Under the pieces are notes generated by a model. It saw only the letters and a program-made list of their open reading frames with translations. It searched no databases and was not told the origin of the DNA. From positions 4,057,501 to 4,121,500 of the forward strand of contig NZ_CP030059.1 in NCBI RefSeq assembly GCF_015291745.1: DNA of 64,000 nt. Direction: 5' to 3'. Made by a program: the position numbers and the translations under genes. This document shows, piece after piece, positions 26,698 to 34,746 of this stretch (positions within the stretch are counted from its first letter, which is position 1; each line of letters begins with the position of its first letter). This stretch comes from Bradyrhizobium sp. CCBAU 53351 (GTDB taxonomy: Bacteria > Pseudomonadota > Alphaproteobacteria > Rhizobiales > Xanthobacteraceae).

Positions 26698-27051
26698 TCA
26701 CTTCCTGAGGATGCCCGTATCGGTATTTCCAAGCTGCTGGACAGCACTATTTGCGGCTGGCGTGTTGTAGGTCGGTCGAGATCCCCCGCCGTCCTGCCCA
26801 GACGTCGCGACGCCCAGTCTCTCACCTGTCGTGCCCTGGCTTTTCGCATTGGACGTGTGGGGTCCGGGGGAACCGCCGGTTCCGCTGAGCGTGGTCCCGT
26901 TCGAGAGCGTCGAACCACCCGTGCCGCCCGGGCCAGCTGCACCCGCGCCACCGGCGGATGAAGACCCGCCTGAGGCGCCCCCCGAGCTTTGCGCCATCGA
27001 GACCGAAATGGTGCTCAGCAGGATAGTCGCCGCGATCGCTAGACACCTCAT
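26698..27051 (-). CDS. Secreted Gly/Ser/Thr-rich small protein
   Basis: A 117-residue protein: signal peptide at residues 1-21 (RCLAIAATILLSTISVSMAQ), then a low-complexity region rich in Gly, Ser, Ala and Thr, ending TPAANSAVQQLGNTDTGILRK. No domain is recognised; similar Gly/Ser-rich exported proteins are common in Bradyrhizobium. GGAGCGACAGAG sits before the ATG at 27051. The preceding stretch 26549-26697 holds nothing I can identify. Confidence 0.65.
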   Translation of the reverse strand: MRCLAIAATILLSTISVSMAQSSGGASGGSSSAGGAGAAGPGGTGGSTLSNGTTLSGTGGSPGPHTSNAKSQGTTGERLGVATSGQDGGGSRPTYNTPAANSAVQQLGNTDTGILRK

Positions 27052-27110
27052 CTCTGTCGCTCCATTCACCAGCAAGCTCTCAGATCGCTACACTGTCGTA
27101 TACGCGCAAC

Positions 27111-27365
27111 CTATCGGCGGCGAGCGATCCAGGCTCCGGCGAGAAAGGCCACGAGCAACGACCGTAACGGCGCCTTCACCGCCATCTCGCGCAACTGGTC
27201 AGCCCATCGCGCCGCGAAATCAAAAGAGGACGAATTGTGCTGCGCACCGAAAGCAGCTTTAGGCGCGGCGGAACTCGACCGTTGCTTGGTGGCTCGCGCC
27301 ATGCCGCCCTGATCGTCCGTCAATCCGGAGGCTTCTGTCATCGCCTCAGCTTCCTTGATGTCCAT
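27111..27365 (-). CDS. Small protein with C-terminal membrane helix (ElaB/YqjD-like layout)
   Basis: An 84-residue protein with a hydrophilic N-terminal two thirds and a C-terminal hydrophobic segment (LRSLLVAFLAGAWIARRR). This resembles tail-anchored ElaB/YqjD or DUF883-type proteins, some of which bind ribosomes at the membrane. Sequence identity to those families is not certain. The Met at 27365 has GGAG upstream. It is divergent from the DUF3750 gene. Confidence 0.6.
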   Translation of the reverse strand: MDIKEAEAMTEASGLTDDQGGMARATKQRSSSAAPKAAFGAQHNSSSFDFAARWADQLREMAVKAPLRSLLVAFLAGAWIARRR

Positions 27366-27399
27366 GTGTGAACTCCAATCCTGTCGAGGTTGCGGAACA

Positions 27400-28245
27400 A
27401 TGACTGATCCAAGTACCTCGGGCTCCGCCGATGGGAGCAGCTCTGGCAGAGGCATTCATGCGAACTATATGTTTGTCACACGCCCCGCCGTACCCACTCC
27501 CTTGAAGAAGCCCTTGCTGATCTTTCTGTTCCTCGTCTTCGCACCGCTGGCCGTCTCAGCGGCGAGATATTTCTGGCTGGGCGATGGCCGCGAGAATTGG
27601 CAAACCGCCGATCGGTCGAGCGCTGGTCTTCTGCTCGCCGCCGCCGACCATCCCGAAGCCGTCGTGCGAGTGTTCGGAGCGAGAACGGTCAGGTGGCGCA
27701 GCATCTTCGCGGTTCACACCTGGATCGTCGTCAAAGAGAACAATGCGACGACCTACACGAGGTACGACTACACGGCCTGGGGCGAGCCGATCCGCACCAA
27801 CGGCTTTGCTCCGGACGGGCGGTGGTTCGGCGCTGCGCCGGAAATCATCGTGGCAGTCGACGGAGCGCGCGCGGAGGCGTTGATCCCCAAAATCCGGGAT
27901 GTGATCGAAAACTACAAGTTTCGATCCTATGGCGATTACAGCGTCTGGCCGGGTCCCAATTCCAACACCTTCGTGCAGGCGGCCCTCGACTCCGTCCCCG
28001 AGCTTCGAGCCGTCCTGCCTCCGACCGCAATCGGCAAGGACTTCCCGTACACCGGCAGATGGGTCGGCGTCACGGCGTCCGGCACGGGCCTCTATGCGTC
28101 GCTGGCCGGATATATCGGGGTTTCGATCGGCTGGGTCGAAGGCCTGGAGGTCAACTTCTTCGGTGCCGTGCTCGGTTTCGACATCCGACGCCCCGCGCTC
28201 AAATTGCCAGGCCTCGGACGCGTTGGCATGTCCACCGGCGCGTGA
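27400..28245 (+). CDS. DUF3750 family membrane-anchored protein
   Basis: A 281-residue protein with one membrane helix (KPLLIFLFLVFAPLAVSAA, about residues 37-55), followed by a conserved extracytoplasmic DUF3750 domain. Its typical blocks are AVHTWIVVKE, YGDYSVWPGPNSNTFV and GLYASLAGYIGVSIG. Function is unknown. The start at 27400 follows CGAGGTTGCGG; an internal ATG at 27469 would put the helix nearer the N-terminus and leave a larger divergent promoter region, so the start is uncertain. Confidence 0.82.
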   Translation: MTDPSTSGSADGSSSGRGIHANYMFVTRPAVPTPLKKPLLIFLFLVFAPLAVSAARYFWLGDGRENWQTADRSSAGLLLAAADHPEAVVRVFGARTVRWRSIFAVHTWIVVKENNATTYTRYDYTAWGEPIRTNGFAPDGRWFGAAPEIIVAVDGARAEALIPKIRDVIENYKFRSYGDYSVWPGPNSNTFVQAALDSVPELRAVLPPTAIGKDFPYTGRWVGVTASGTGLYASLAGYIGVSIGWVEGLEVNFFGAVLGFDIRRPALKLPGLGRVGMSTGA

Positions 28246-28348
28246 GAGCGGGAGCCTGACTGCGGAGCGATAGGCTCGTTCGCGCAAGACCTCGCGTGAG
28301 GTTCGCTTCATCCCGGAAAGCGGACATCCGAGATTTGTGAATGCGTTC

Positions 28349-29053
28349 CTAAGCCTTCCGCATCAGCTTGAGCGAGGCCGCAAGGCGCAGGCTGCGCTTG
28401 CCGGCGAGCGCGATGCCTTCGAGCTCGCCACCGTCGGCCGTGCACGTTCCGGAAAAACCGATCCCGACTTCAAACCCTCCAAAGACGGGGTTCTCGCCCT
28501 TCGCCGGCGTGTGCTCCTGGTTCAGCATCTCGCCCTTCCAGCGGCCGTCGGCGGAGGAATAGGAGCCGAGATAGTAGAAGAATGCATCGCCGCCGAGGAT
28601 GCGGCCGTCGATCAGCAGCATCACGCCGGAGAGGCCGGCATCGACGCCGTCGAGCGCGCGCAGGCTCATGCCGTAGAGCCCGTTGGCGATGCCGCCCTGC
28701 CCGATCGTGCCGCGCGGCGGCAAGGCCCCGTCGTCGAGCCGGGTGAGATTGGCCCAGAAATGCGCGCCCGGCATCGTGTTCGCGCCGCCCTGAAGACGGA
28801 TCTCGTTGCCAACCAGCCGGCCGCGCGCGCCGATCGAGGCGACGTCGGCGCCCATCAGCGGCTTGTAGTTGGGATCGAGATTGTGCCGCTCGGTGATCAC
28901 CTCGGCGACGATCTCGCCGTCACGCTCTGAATAGGTGCCAAGATGCGCGAAGCCCGAATTGCCGCCCAGCATCTTGCCGTCATGCAGGCACATGATGCTG
29001 CGCCCGAACGCATCGTTGACGCCGTATTCTACTTTGTAGAGCCCGTCCAGCAA
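28349..29053 (-). CDS. GrlR-family regulatory protein, two-domain (paralogue 1)
   Basis: A 234-residue protein made of two GrlR-type beta-barrel repeats. The first begins LDGLYKVEYGV and has GGNSGFAHLGTY; the second begins NGLYGMSLRALDG and has GGDAFFYYLGSY, then RWKGEMLNQEHTP and GFEVGIGFSGT. GrlR of pathogenic E. coli represses the LEE type III secretion island by binding GrlA, but rhizobial members are uncharacterised and no such system is present here. Closely related paralogues are at 30789-31490 and 35431-35778. The 285 bases before its start (29054-29338) hold no gene I can support. Confidence 0.82.
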   Translation of the reverse strand: MLDGLYKVEYGVNDAFGRSIMCLHDGKMLGGNSGFAHLGTYSERDGEIVAEVITERHNLDPNYKPLMGADVASIGARGRLVGNEIRLQGGANTMPGAHFWANLTRLDDGALPPRGTIGQGGIANGLYGMSLRALDGVDAGLSGVMLLIDGRILGGDAFFYYLGSYSSADGRWKGEMLNQEHTPAKGENPVFGGFEVGIGFSGTCTADGGELEGIALAGKRSLRLAASLKLMRKA

Positions 29054-29338
29054 CGCAATGAACCCGCAAAATCGGAAAAGGATCGCGGGCTACCTAGCAT
29101 TGCCGCCGCATCTCTGCCATCCGGTTTTTCCGCGCAGGGGCGTTGCGGATCGCCGCGGCCGCGATGCATCGCCGCTGTTTTGCCCGGCGGGACAAGACAC
29201 TTTTCGCCGAAACCTCAGGACGCGACGTCGCCCGACAAGTGATTTCAGCGACCGAGCGATTTCAACCACTTGGCTACTGTGCATGGGGTTGTTTTTCGAC
29301 TTTTTGCCTGGCCGGTGCCGACCGGCCTTGTTCACGCG

Positions 29339-29488
29339 TCAATGACGCTTGAAATACTGCACCTCGCGCTCGTGCTTCTCGGCTGCCGCCCGGCTCCTGA
29401 AGGTGCCGAGGTTACGGCGCTTGCCGGTCTTCGGATCGACCTTGCGTGAATAGAGGCGATATTCGCCGGATGCCAGTTTGCGGATCAT
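29339..29488 (-). CDS. Conserved 49-residue basic protein of Rhizobiales
   Basis: A very small, strongly basic protein: IRKLASGEYRLYSRKVDP, TGKRRNLGTF, then RAAAEKHEREVQYFKRH. This pattern is highly conserved across Rhizobiales as a stand-alone protein of unknown function. GGGAGG precedes the ATG at 29488 at ideal spacing, which excludes the 34 upstream in-frame residues. The charge suggests nucleic-acid binding, but that is inference. Confidence 0.8.
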   Translation of the reverse strand: MIRKLASGEYRLYSRKVDPKTGKRRNLGTFRSRAAAEKHEREVQYFKRH

Positions 29489-29588
29489 GATCGGGCCTCC
29501 CGCTTCCTCCGATTCAACGGCCGGTGCCGGAGCTGGTTCCTGATCGAGCCTCCTCGAACCCGCCGGCACGAGCGTGCGACCAAGGGGC

Positions 29589-30047
29589 ATGAACCAGACA
29601 GAGCCATCCGCCGAAGAGCAGATCGCCGAATTCGTCGCCAGCGCGGCGAAGCAGCCGCTGCTCGATGCCGCGTTCGAACTCTGGCGCTGGCGCTACCGGT
29701 TGGATTCGATCGAAGGGCGCCCGACCGCCGAAGAGGTTCGCATCTATCGCACCCTCACGCCGCAGCAGATGGCCGAGCGATATCGCTACGAACGCGACCA
29801 TGCCCACGAGGGGCCGATGTTCGGGTACGTCAAGCGCGCCCACCCGCACGCCGACGACGATGCGATCCGGCAGGCGATCATCACCGCCGTCAAATTCGAG
29901 GGCGCGGCGGAAGCGCATTTCAAATGGGACGGCGATTTCTGGGCTTGCGTCGTCCGTGCCGTCGCGCAGGCCGCCGCCGAATATCCCGGCTTCCTCGAGA
30001 CGACCTATCGCGACGCCCGCAACAATCTCGCGTACTACATGAAGTGA
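29589..30047 (+). CDS. Conserved hypothetical protein
   Basis: A 152-residue soluble, acidic-to-neutral helical protein. Visible features are an aromatic cluster FELWRWRYRLDSIEG and a C-terminal FKWDGDFWACVVRAVA. No family is recognised. AAGGGGC lies before the ATG at 29589. It is divergent from the 49-residue gene (100 bases between starts) and converges on the ModA-like gene. Confidence 0.7.
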   Translation: MNQTEPSAEEQIAEFVASAAKQPLLDAAFELWRWRYRLDSIEGRPTAEEVRIYRTLTPQQMAERYRYERDHAHEGPMFGYVKRAHPHADDDAIRQAIITAVKFEGAAEAHFKWDGDFWACVVRAVAQAAAEYPGFLETTYRDARNNLAYYMK

Positions 30048-30086
30048 GCCGCGCGAGGTCTGCGCTGCGTCCACGCCCCGGCAACT

Positions 30087-30770
30087 CTAGGGCTCGAGCC
30101 CCGATTGGCGCAGGATGGGCACGACCTCCGGCGAAGCCAGATAGCGTAGCAGGCGGCCAGCGGCGTCGACATGTCTCGCGTTCGCGACACGGCCGGCCGA
30201 GAACACCGCCGGCGTTTGCAAATCATGCGGGATCGGGCCGATCACCGCGATGCCTTCGACCTGCTTTAGTTCGCTGATCTGCTGCACGGCGAGATCGGCC
30301 TCACCGCTGACGAGGCGCTCGGCGGTAAAGCCCTGCTCGACGATGGTGGCCCTGGCGTTGATTTTGGCCGCGATCCCCATCCGTACGATCAACTGGGCGA
30401 AGTAGACGCCGCTCGCCCCCAGCCGCGAATAGGCAACGGACCGTGCTGCGAGCAGCGTCTTGCGCAGTGCCGCTTCGCTTGCGATGTCGGGATGCGCCTG
30501 TCCTGCCCGCACGGCGATGCCGACATAGGAGCGGGCCAGATCGGCAGCGCCGCCTGCGAGCACGCGGCCCTCCGCGATCACCTCGTCCAGCCCCTCGCGC
30601 GTGAGGATCACGAGATCGGCAGCCTCGCCGTCGCGCAAGCGCTTCAGCAGGGCCAGGGTCGGCGCGAAGTCGGCGTCGACATGGATGCCCGTTTCAGCCG
30701 CGAAGGCGGAGGACAGGCTGCGCATCGCGCCCATCAGGCCGAGCGTCGAGAGAATGCGGAGCTTTTCCAT
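30087..30770 (-). CDS. ModA-like solute-binding-domain protein without signal peptide
   Basis: A 227-residue protein with the fold pattern of molybdate-type periplasmic binding proteins: LSTLGLMGAMRSLSSAF, DLVILTREGLDEV, GASGVYFAQLI and a C-terminal RYLASPEVVPILRQSGLEP. The N-terminus (EKLRILST) runs directly into strand 1 with no signal peptide, so the protein should be cytosolic. No permease or ATPase gene is nearby. It may be a cytosolic ligand sensor or storage protein rather than a transport component. It ends 39 bases from the convergent 152-residue gene. Confidence 0.8.
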   Translation of the reverse strand: MEKLRILSTLGLMGAMRSLSSAFAAETGIHVDADFAPTLALLKRLRDGEAADLVILTREGLDEVIAEGRVLAGGAADLARSYVGIAVRAGQAHPDIASEAALRKTLLAARSVAYSRLGASGVYFAQLIVRMGIAAKINARATIVEQGFTAERLVSGEADLAVQQISELKQVEGIAVIGPIPHDLQTPAVFSAGRVANARHVDAAGRLLRYLASPEVVPILRQSGLEP

Positions 30771-30788
30771 GTGCGCTTCCCGGTGCGA

Positions 30789-31490
30789 TCAGGCGCGGTG
30801 CATCAGCTTGAGCGCGGCGGTCAGGCGCAGGCTGCGCTTGCCGGCGAGCGCGGTCGCCTCCAGCACCGCCTCCTGCGCGTCGTAGCGGCCGGAGAAACCG
30901 ATGCCGACCTCGTGGCCGCCGAAGATCGGATCGTCCTTGGCCGGCGTGTGCTCCTGGTTGAGGATCTGGCCCTTCCAGCGCCCGTTCGCGGCGGCGTAGC
31001 TGCCGAGATAGTAGAACGCCGCATCGCCGCCGAGGATGCGGCCCTGGTTGAGCAGCATCACGCCGGTGAGGCCGCCGTCGAGACCGTCGAGCATCCGCAG
31101 ATGGATGGAGTAGAGACCGTCGGCGATGCCGGCTTCGCCGACGCCACCGGCGATCGGCACCTCGTCGTTCGTGATTGGCGTCATCACCGACTGGAAGGGA
31201 ACGCCCGGCAACTCCTTCAGCTCGCCCTTGAAGCGGTAGAGATCGCCATCCGCCCAGCCCTTGGCGAGCAAGGTGGCATCATCGGTGCCCGCCATGGCGC
31301 GGTAGTTCGGATCGGGGTTGTGGCGGACGGTGCTGATCACGACGTCGACGCCGCTGTCGGTCTTCTCATAGGTGCCGATATGGGCAAAGGCCGAATTGCC
31401 GCCGAGCATCTTGCCATTGCCGGCATGCATCACGCTGCGGCCGACCGCGTCGCCGAGCTGAAACTTCACCTTGTAGAAGCCCTCAAACAC
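30789..31490 (-). CDS. GrlR-family regulatory protein, two-domain (paralogue 2)
   Basis: A 233-residue protein with the same two-repeat architecture as the gene at 28349. Repeat 1 begins FEGFYKVKFQLGD and has GGNSAFAHIGTY; repeat 2 has GGDAAFYYLGSY, RWKGQILNQEHTP and HEVGIGFSGR, and ends LAGKRSLRLTAALKLM. The 3' ends of the two genes share nearly identical DNA (around 28383-28411 and 30823-30851), so they arose by duplication. It lies 18 bases upstream of the ModA-like gene on the same strand, so these two may be co-transcribed. Confidence 0.82.
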   Translation of the reverse strand: MFEGFYKVKFQLGDAVGRSVMHAGNGKMLGGNSAFAHIGTYEKTDSGVDVVISTVRHNPDPNYRAMAGTDDATLLAKGWADGDLYRFKGELKELPGVPFQSVMTPITNDEVPIAGGVGEAGIADGLYSIHLRMLDGLDGGLTGVMLLNQGRILGGDAAFYYLGSYAAANGRWKGQILNQEHTPAKDDPIFGGHEVGIGFSGRYDAQEAVLEATALAGKRSLRLTAALKLMHRA

Positions 31491-31601
31491 CAGCCGTGTC
31501 CCCGGCCCTCGCGCGCATCCTGGCGCACTCTATCCCGTTTTCCGGGGCGATGGACAAGTCTCGCGCCTCCGAGATTTGCGGGAGCGACTGTCATCCAAAT
31601 G

Positions 31602-31637
31602 CAAAAATCCGCCGGAGCCTTGCAGCTCCGGCGGATT
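31602..31637 (-). terminator. Rho-independent terminator of glnII
   Basis: A perfect 13-bp GC-rich stem (AATCCGCCGGAGC at 31606-31618 with its complement at 31625-31637) has a 6-base loop. On the minus strand it is followed by a run of T (complement of the A run 31603-31607). It lies 45 bases after the glnII stop. It should insulate glnII from the GrlR paralogue downstream. Confidence 0.9.
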
Positions 31638-31681
31638 GAGCACCAACCCGGGCCAGCCCCCCAGCCCGGGCCGGGAGGATC

Positions 31682-32716
31682 TTAGGCCGCGGCCTTCTTG
31701 TCGGTCGGCACGGACGCGATCGTCTTCAGGATCTGCGAAGCGATCTGGTATGGGTCGCCCTGCGAGTTCGGACGGCGGTCTTCCAGATAGCCCTTGTAGC
31801 CGTTATTGACGAAGGAATGCGGAACGCGGATCGAGGCGCCGCGGTCGGCAACGCCGTAGCTGAACTTGTTCCACGGCGCGGTCTCGTGCTTGCCCGTCAG
31901 ACGCTTGTCGTTGTCCGGGCCGTAGACGGCGATGTGGTCCATCAGGTTCTTGTCGAAGGCGGCCATCAGGGCCTCGAAGTACTCCTTGCCGCCGACCGTA
32001 CGCATGTACTCGGTGGAGAAGTTGGCGTGCATGCCCGAGCCGTTCCAGTCGGTGTCGCCGAGCGGCTTGCAGTGGAACTCGATGTCGATGCCGTACTTCT
32101 CGGTGAGGCGCAGCATCAGGTAGCGGGCCATCCACATCTGGTCGGCAGCGGTCTTGGAGCCCTTGCCGAAGATCTGGAATTCCCACTGGCCCTTGGCGAC
32201 TTCCGCGTTGATGCCTTCATGGTTGATGCCGGCCGCGAGGCAGAGGTCGAGATGCTCTTCGACGATCTTGCGGGCGACGTCGCCGACGTTCGAGTAGCCG
32301 ACGCCGGTGTAGTACGGACCCTGCGGCGCCGGATAGCCGGACGACGGGAAGCCGAGCGGACGGCCGTCCTTGTAGAAGAAGTACTCCTGCTCGAAGCCGA
32401 ACCAGGCGCCGGCGTCATCGAGAATGGTGGCGCGCTTGTTGGAGGCGTGCGGGGTCTTGCCGTCGGGCATCATGACTTCGCACATCACCAGCACGCCGTT
32501 GGTGCGCGCCGCGTCCGGGAAGACGGCGACGGGCTTCAGCACGCAATCGGAGCTGTGGCCTTCAGCCTGCTGGGTGGAGGAGCCATCGAAGCCCCAGAGC
32601 GGAAGCTGCTCGAGCGTCGGGAACGACGCGAATTCCTTGATCTGAGTTTTGCCGCGCAAATTCGGAGTCGGCGTATATCCGTCGAGCCAGATGTACTCGA
32701 GCTTATACTTGGTCAT
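31682..32716 (-). CDS. glnII: Glutamine synthetase type II
   Basis: A 344-residue eukaryotic-type (GSII) glutamine synthetase, shorter than the bacterial GSI (about 470). It catalyses ATP-dependent amidation of glutamate in the cytosol. Conserved elements are LPLWGFDGSST, the metal-binding WFGFEQEYFFY, INAEVAKGQWEFQI, and DTDWNGSGMHANFST with KHETAPWNKFSYGVADRG. The start MTKYKLEYIWLDGY is typical of rhizobial GlnII. Transcription is probably sigma-54/NtrC dependent from the promoter at 32805-32824, and a strong terminator follows. The divergent gene encodes a GstI-like translational inhibitor. Confidence 0.97.
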   Translation of the reverse strand: MTKYKLEYIWLDGYTPTPNLRGKTQIKEFASFPTLEQLPLWGFDGSSTQQAEGHSSDCVLKPVAVFPDAARTNGVLVMCEVMMPDGKTPHASNKRATILDDAGAWFGFEQEYFFYKDGRPLGFPSSGYPAPQGPYYTGVGYSNVGDVARKIVEEHLDLCLAAGINHEGINAEVAKGQWEFQIFGKGSKTAADQMWMARYLMLRLTEKYGIDIEFHCKPLGDTDWNGSGMHANFSTEYMRTVGGKEYFEALMAAFDKNLMDHIAVYGPDNDKRLTGKHETAPWNKFSYGVADRGASIRVPHSFVNNGYKGYLEDRRPNSQGDPYQIASQILKTIASVPTDKKAAA

Positions 32717-32804
32717 TGAGCCTCTCTGTAGATGATGCGAAAGGTTTGGGGGCCCGGAGGCCCCTGAACGTTTTGTACCCGGCCATCATCGGCCGGCCCT
32801 TTAC

Positions 32805-32824
32805 AAGCATTTTGCGTGCCAAAA
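32805..32824 (-). promoter_or_regulatory. Sigma-54 (-24/-12) promoter of glnII
   Basis: On the minus strand the sequence reads TTGGCACG-N4-ATGCT, with GG and GC separated by exactly 10 bases (complements of 32819-32820 and 32807-32808). Only one base of the -12 box differs from the TTGCW consensus. Transcription would start near 32795, giving a leader of about 80 bases. Rhizobial glnII genes are known to be driven by RpoN with NtrC. Confidence 0.8.
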
Positions 32825-33255
32825 GGCCGCAGTGCAGAAGGTTTTCCACCACCGCCGAGGTCGCCTCGCCGCGAGCGGACGGACCCCGGCGATATGCGTC
32901 ATAGCCGCGCACCTTTGCGTGTAGCTGCAGCGCAAAACCCCGAGGAAATCGCTCGTTTCTCAAGCAGGCGGCGCGGTGACGGAAGCTGCCGATGAAACGC
33001 GCATCAACCGCCAGCAATTTTTGCAAAGTCGCCCGCCCCTACCGAGCAACCTTTGGAATGGCCTGGGCGTTGGTCACTGACAGGGTGCCTTAGGGGATGC
33101 AGACCTTCCGCTGCCCACAAATTGGGCGGCAACTGATTTCCTTTTCAGCACTTTGCAATTCGGGGGGCGGGGCCGATATGGGGATTCCGGTAACCACAAT
33201 CGAACGAGTCGGGCGCACCATGGAGGCCAATGCGCTTCGACCCAGGAGAATCGCA
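32825..33255. other. Divergent control region between glnII and gstI-like gene
   Basis: A 431-base stretch with no convincing gene. It should contain the NtrC enhancer sites for glnII and the promoter of the gstI-like gene. One weak NtrC-like pattern lies at 32909-32922 (GCAC-N6-GTGT) but its spacing is one base short, so I do not call it. Nothing else is recognisable. Confidence 0.5.
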
Positions 33256-33459
33256 ATGATGAACAATGGTCTGAGTCACGGATCGGCAACGATCTACCAA
33301 TTCCCGGTCGGGGGCCGCGCAGCTCTCGCCGGACGCCGCCTTGGCGAGACCCGCCTTCCTGCTGATCCCGCCTCGCTACCCGCGAACGTCTCGATCTGCA
33401 GCGACAGCTGGTATCACCAGGACGCGGTCGATGACGCCAAGCCGAAATGGGATCGCTGA
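33256..33459 (+). CDS. gstI: DUF2735 protein, GstI-like (glutamine synthetase translation inhibitor)
   Basis: A 67-residue protein with the DUF2735 pattern: GSATIYQFPVGGRAALAGRR near the start and CSDSWYHQDAV near the end. In Rhizobium leguminosarum the small gene gstI lies divergently upstream of glnII, and its product inhibits glnII translation; DUF2735 includes proteins annotated as GstI. Here the size and divergent position beside glnII match. AGGAGAATCGCA precedes the first ATG at 33256, so the longer upstream frame is excluded. A terminator follows at 33514. Confidence 0.82.
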   Translation: MMNNGLSHGSATIYQFPVGGRAALAGRRLGETRLPADPASLPANVSICSDSWYHQDAVDDAKPKWDR

Positions 33460-33513
33460 TGCCTGTGGTTGGTTTGAAACCGCCGCGCTCGGGCGAGCGC
33501 CTGGCGGCAGTTG

Positions 33514-33546
33514 AAAAAGGGTCGAAACAGCAATGTTTCGGCCCTT
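33514..33546 (+). terminator. Rho-independent terminator of the gstI-like gene
   Basis: The stem AAAAAGGG-T-CGAAAC pairs with GTTTCG-G-CCCTTTTT around a loop of about 6 bases, ending in five T. It lies about 55 bases after the gstI-like stop. The A-run on the other side lets it also serve the convergent MliC gene. Confidence 0.88.
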
Positions 33547-33569
33547 TTTGATTCCGGCTGCGCCCGCGG

Positions 33570-33896
33570 CTAGATCCCGGGCTGTCCGGCCTCCACGCAG
33601 CTCGTCACGGGCCGCCTCAGGTGCTTCACCGTGGTGGGCCCGCTCTTGGGAATCTTCAGCGTGACGCCAGCTCCCGAATAACGCGCACCCGAGACTGACA
33701 GCCGCCTGGCCAGCGTGATCGGCTCGCCGTCGATCTGGAGAAAGGCCCGCTTGTCGAGGTCATAAAACCCAACGATGAACTGCGTACCATCGGCGCATCG
33801 ATAGGTCCGGAATGTCTGCGCGTCAGCCTGCGGCACGCTGCCAATTCCGACCGACAGCATGGTGATCCCCAAAAGAATGGTCTTGTGCCGGCTCAT
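33570..33896 (-). CDS. MliC family lysozyme inhibitor
   Basis: A 108-residue exported protein. The signal peptide covers about residues 1-26 (KTILLGITMLSVGIGS to ADAQ). The mature part matches the MliC beta-barrel: YRCADGTQFIVGFYD, then ITLARRLSVSGARYSGAGVTL. MliC proteins block C-type lysozymes in the periplasm. There is no lipobox Cys at the cleavage site, so it is probably soluble periplasmic (PliC-like) rather than a lipoprotein. AGGGGGTGATC precedes the ATG at 33896. Confidence 0.82.
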   Translation of the reverse strand: MSRHKTILLGITMLSVGIGSVPQADAQTFRTYRCADGTQFIVGFYDLDKRAFLQIDGEPITLARRLSVSGARYSGAGVTLKIPKSGPTTVKHLRRPVTSCVEAGQPGI

Positions 33897-33967
33897 GATC
33901 ACCCCCTGTATAAACCTCAAGGACGCCCCCTCGTGCGTCCAATGGAACCATAACCGAAGCCGATCCC

Positions 33968-34726
33968 ATGCAAGACTCTTCTCTGAGAGACTCCCCTGCC
34001 CGCCACCTCGCCCTGCAAGGCGCCAGTAATTTTCGTGACCTCGGCGGTTATCCGACCGCCGATGGCCGCACCACGCGCTGGCGGCACATCTTCCGCTCCA
34101 ACCATCTCGGTCAGCTCACCGCTGCCGATGTCGAGATCGTCCGTGCGCTGGGCGTGCGAAGCGCATTCGACTTCCGCGGGCTGGAGGAGCGCGCGGCCGG
34201 CGTCTGCGTCGTGAACGAGATCACGGTCCATTCGCTGCCGATCGAGCCCAGCGTGGTCGCCGCGCTGCGGGCCGAACTCGCCAGGGGCACCCTGACAGGA
34301 GCGGTCGCGCTCGAGCTGATGCGGGAGTCCTATCGCAACTATGTCCGCCACCACACGCACAGCTTTCGTGAGCTGTTCGGACATCTGCTCGAAGACCGCG
34401 CGCCGCTGGTGATCCACTGCACCGCCGGCAAGGACCGCACCGGCTTTGCCAGCGCGCTGATCCTGCATGCGCTCGGCGTGCCCGATGACATCATCACCGA
34501 GGATTACCTCTTGACCAACCAGCACTACAAGCGCGACGCGACGGCTGCCACCGACCTGCCCGATGACGTTCGCAACGCCATCGGCAGCGTCGAGACCTCC
34601 TATCTTGCCGCAGCGTTCGAAGCGGTCGGCGAGGAATACGGTGATCTCGAAACCTACTTGCGCGATGGGCTCAAGCTCGGCACAGCAGAGCGGACCGCGC
34701 TGCAGGCGCGCTATCTGCAAGCGTAA
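33968..34726 (+). CDS. Tyrosine-protein phosphatase (DSP/PTP-like)
   Basis: A 252-residue cytosolic phosphatase. The P-loop HCTAGKDRTG at about 150-159 carries the nucleophilic Cys and Arg. NFRDLGGYPTADGR near the N-terminus is the characteristic motif of this bacterial PTP family, whose members include MptpB-type enzymes with phosphotyrosine or phosphoinositide activity. It begins 71 bases from the divergent MliC gene and is followed 20 bases later by an SDR gene on the same strand, so the pair is probably co-transcribed. Confidence 0.9.
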   Translation: MQDSSLRDSPARHLALQGASNFRDLGGYPTADGRTTRWRHIFRSNHLGQLTAADVEIVRALGVRSAFDFRGLEERAAGVCVVNEITVHSLPIEPSVVAALRAELARGTLTGAVALELMRESYRNYVRHHTHSFRELFGHLLEDRAPLVIHCTAGKDRTGFASALILHALGVPDDIITEDYLLTNQHYKRDATAATDLPDDVRNAIGSVETSYLAAAFEAVGEEYGDLETYLRDGLKLGTAERTALQARYLQA

Positions 34727-34746
34727 CTCACAACGCCCGGAGAGCG

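Noticed and set aside
28283..28307. Imperfect hairpin with ACCTC/GAGGT core between convergent DUF3750 and GrlR genes
   Set aside because: Only five pairs are solid and there is no T-run, so it is too weak for a terminator call.
29054..29338. Short frames on both strands between a GrlR paralogue and the 49-residue gene
   Set aside because: None has a ribosome-binding site, domain or composition unlike the background, so the 285 bases are left as non-coding.
32909..32922. NtrC-like site GCAC-N6-GTGT upstream of glnII
   Set aside because: The half-sites are 6 rather than 7 bases apart and one base is off consensus, so it is not strong enough to call.
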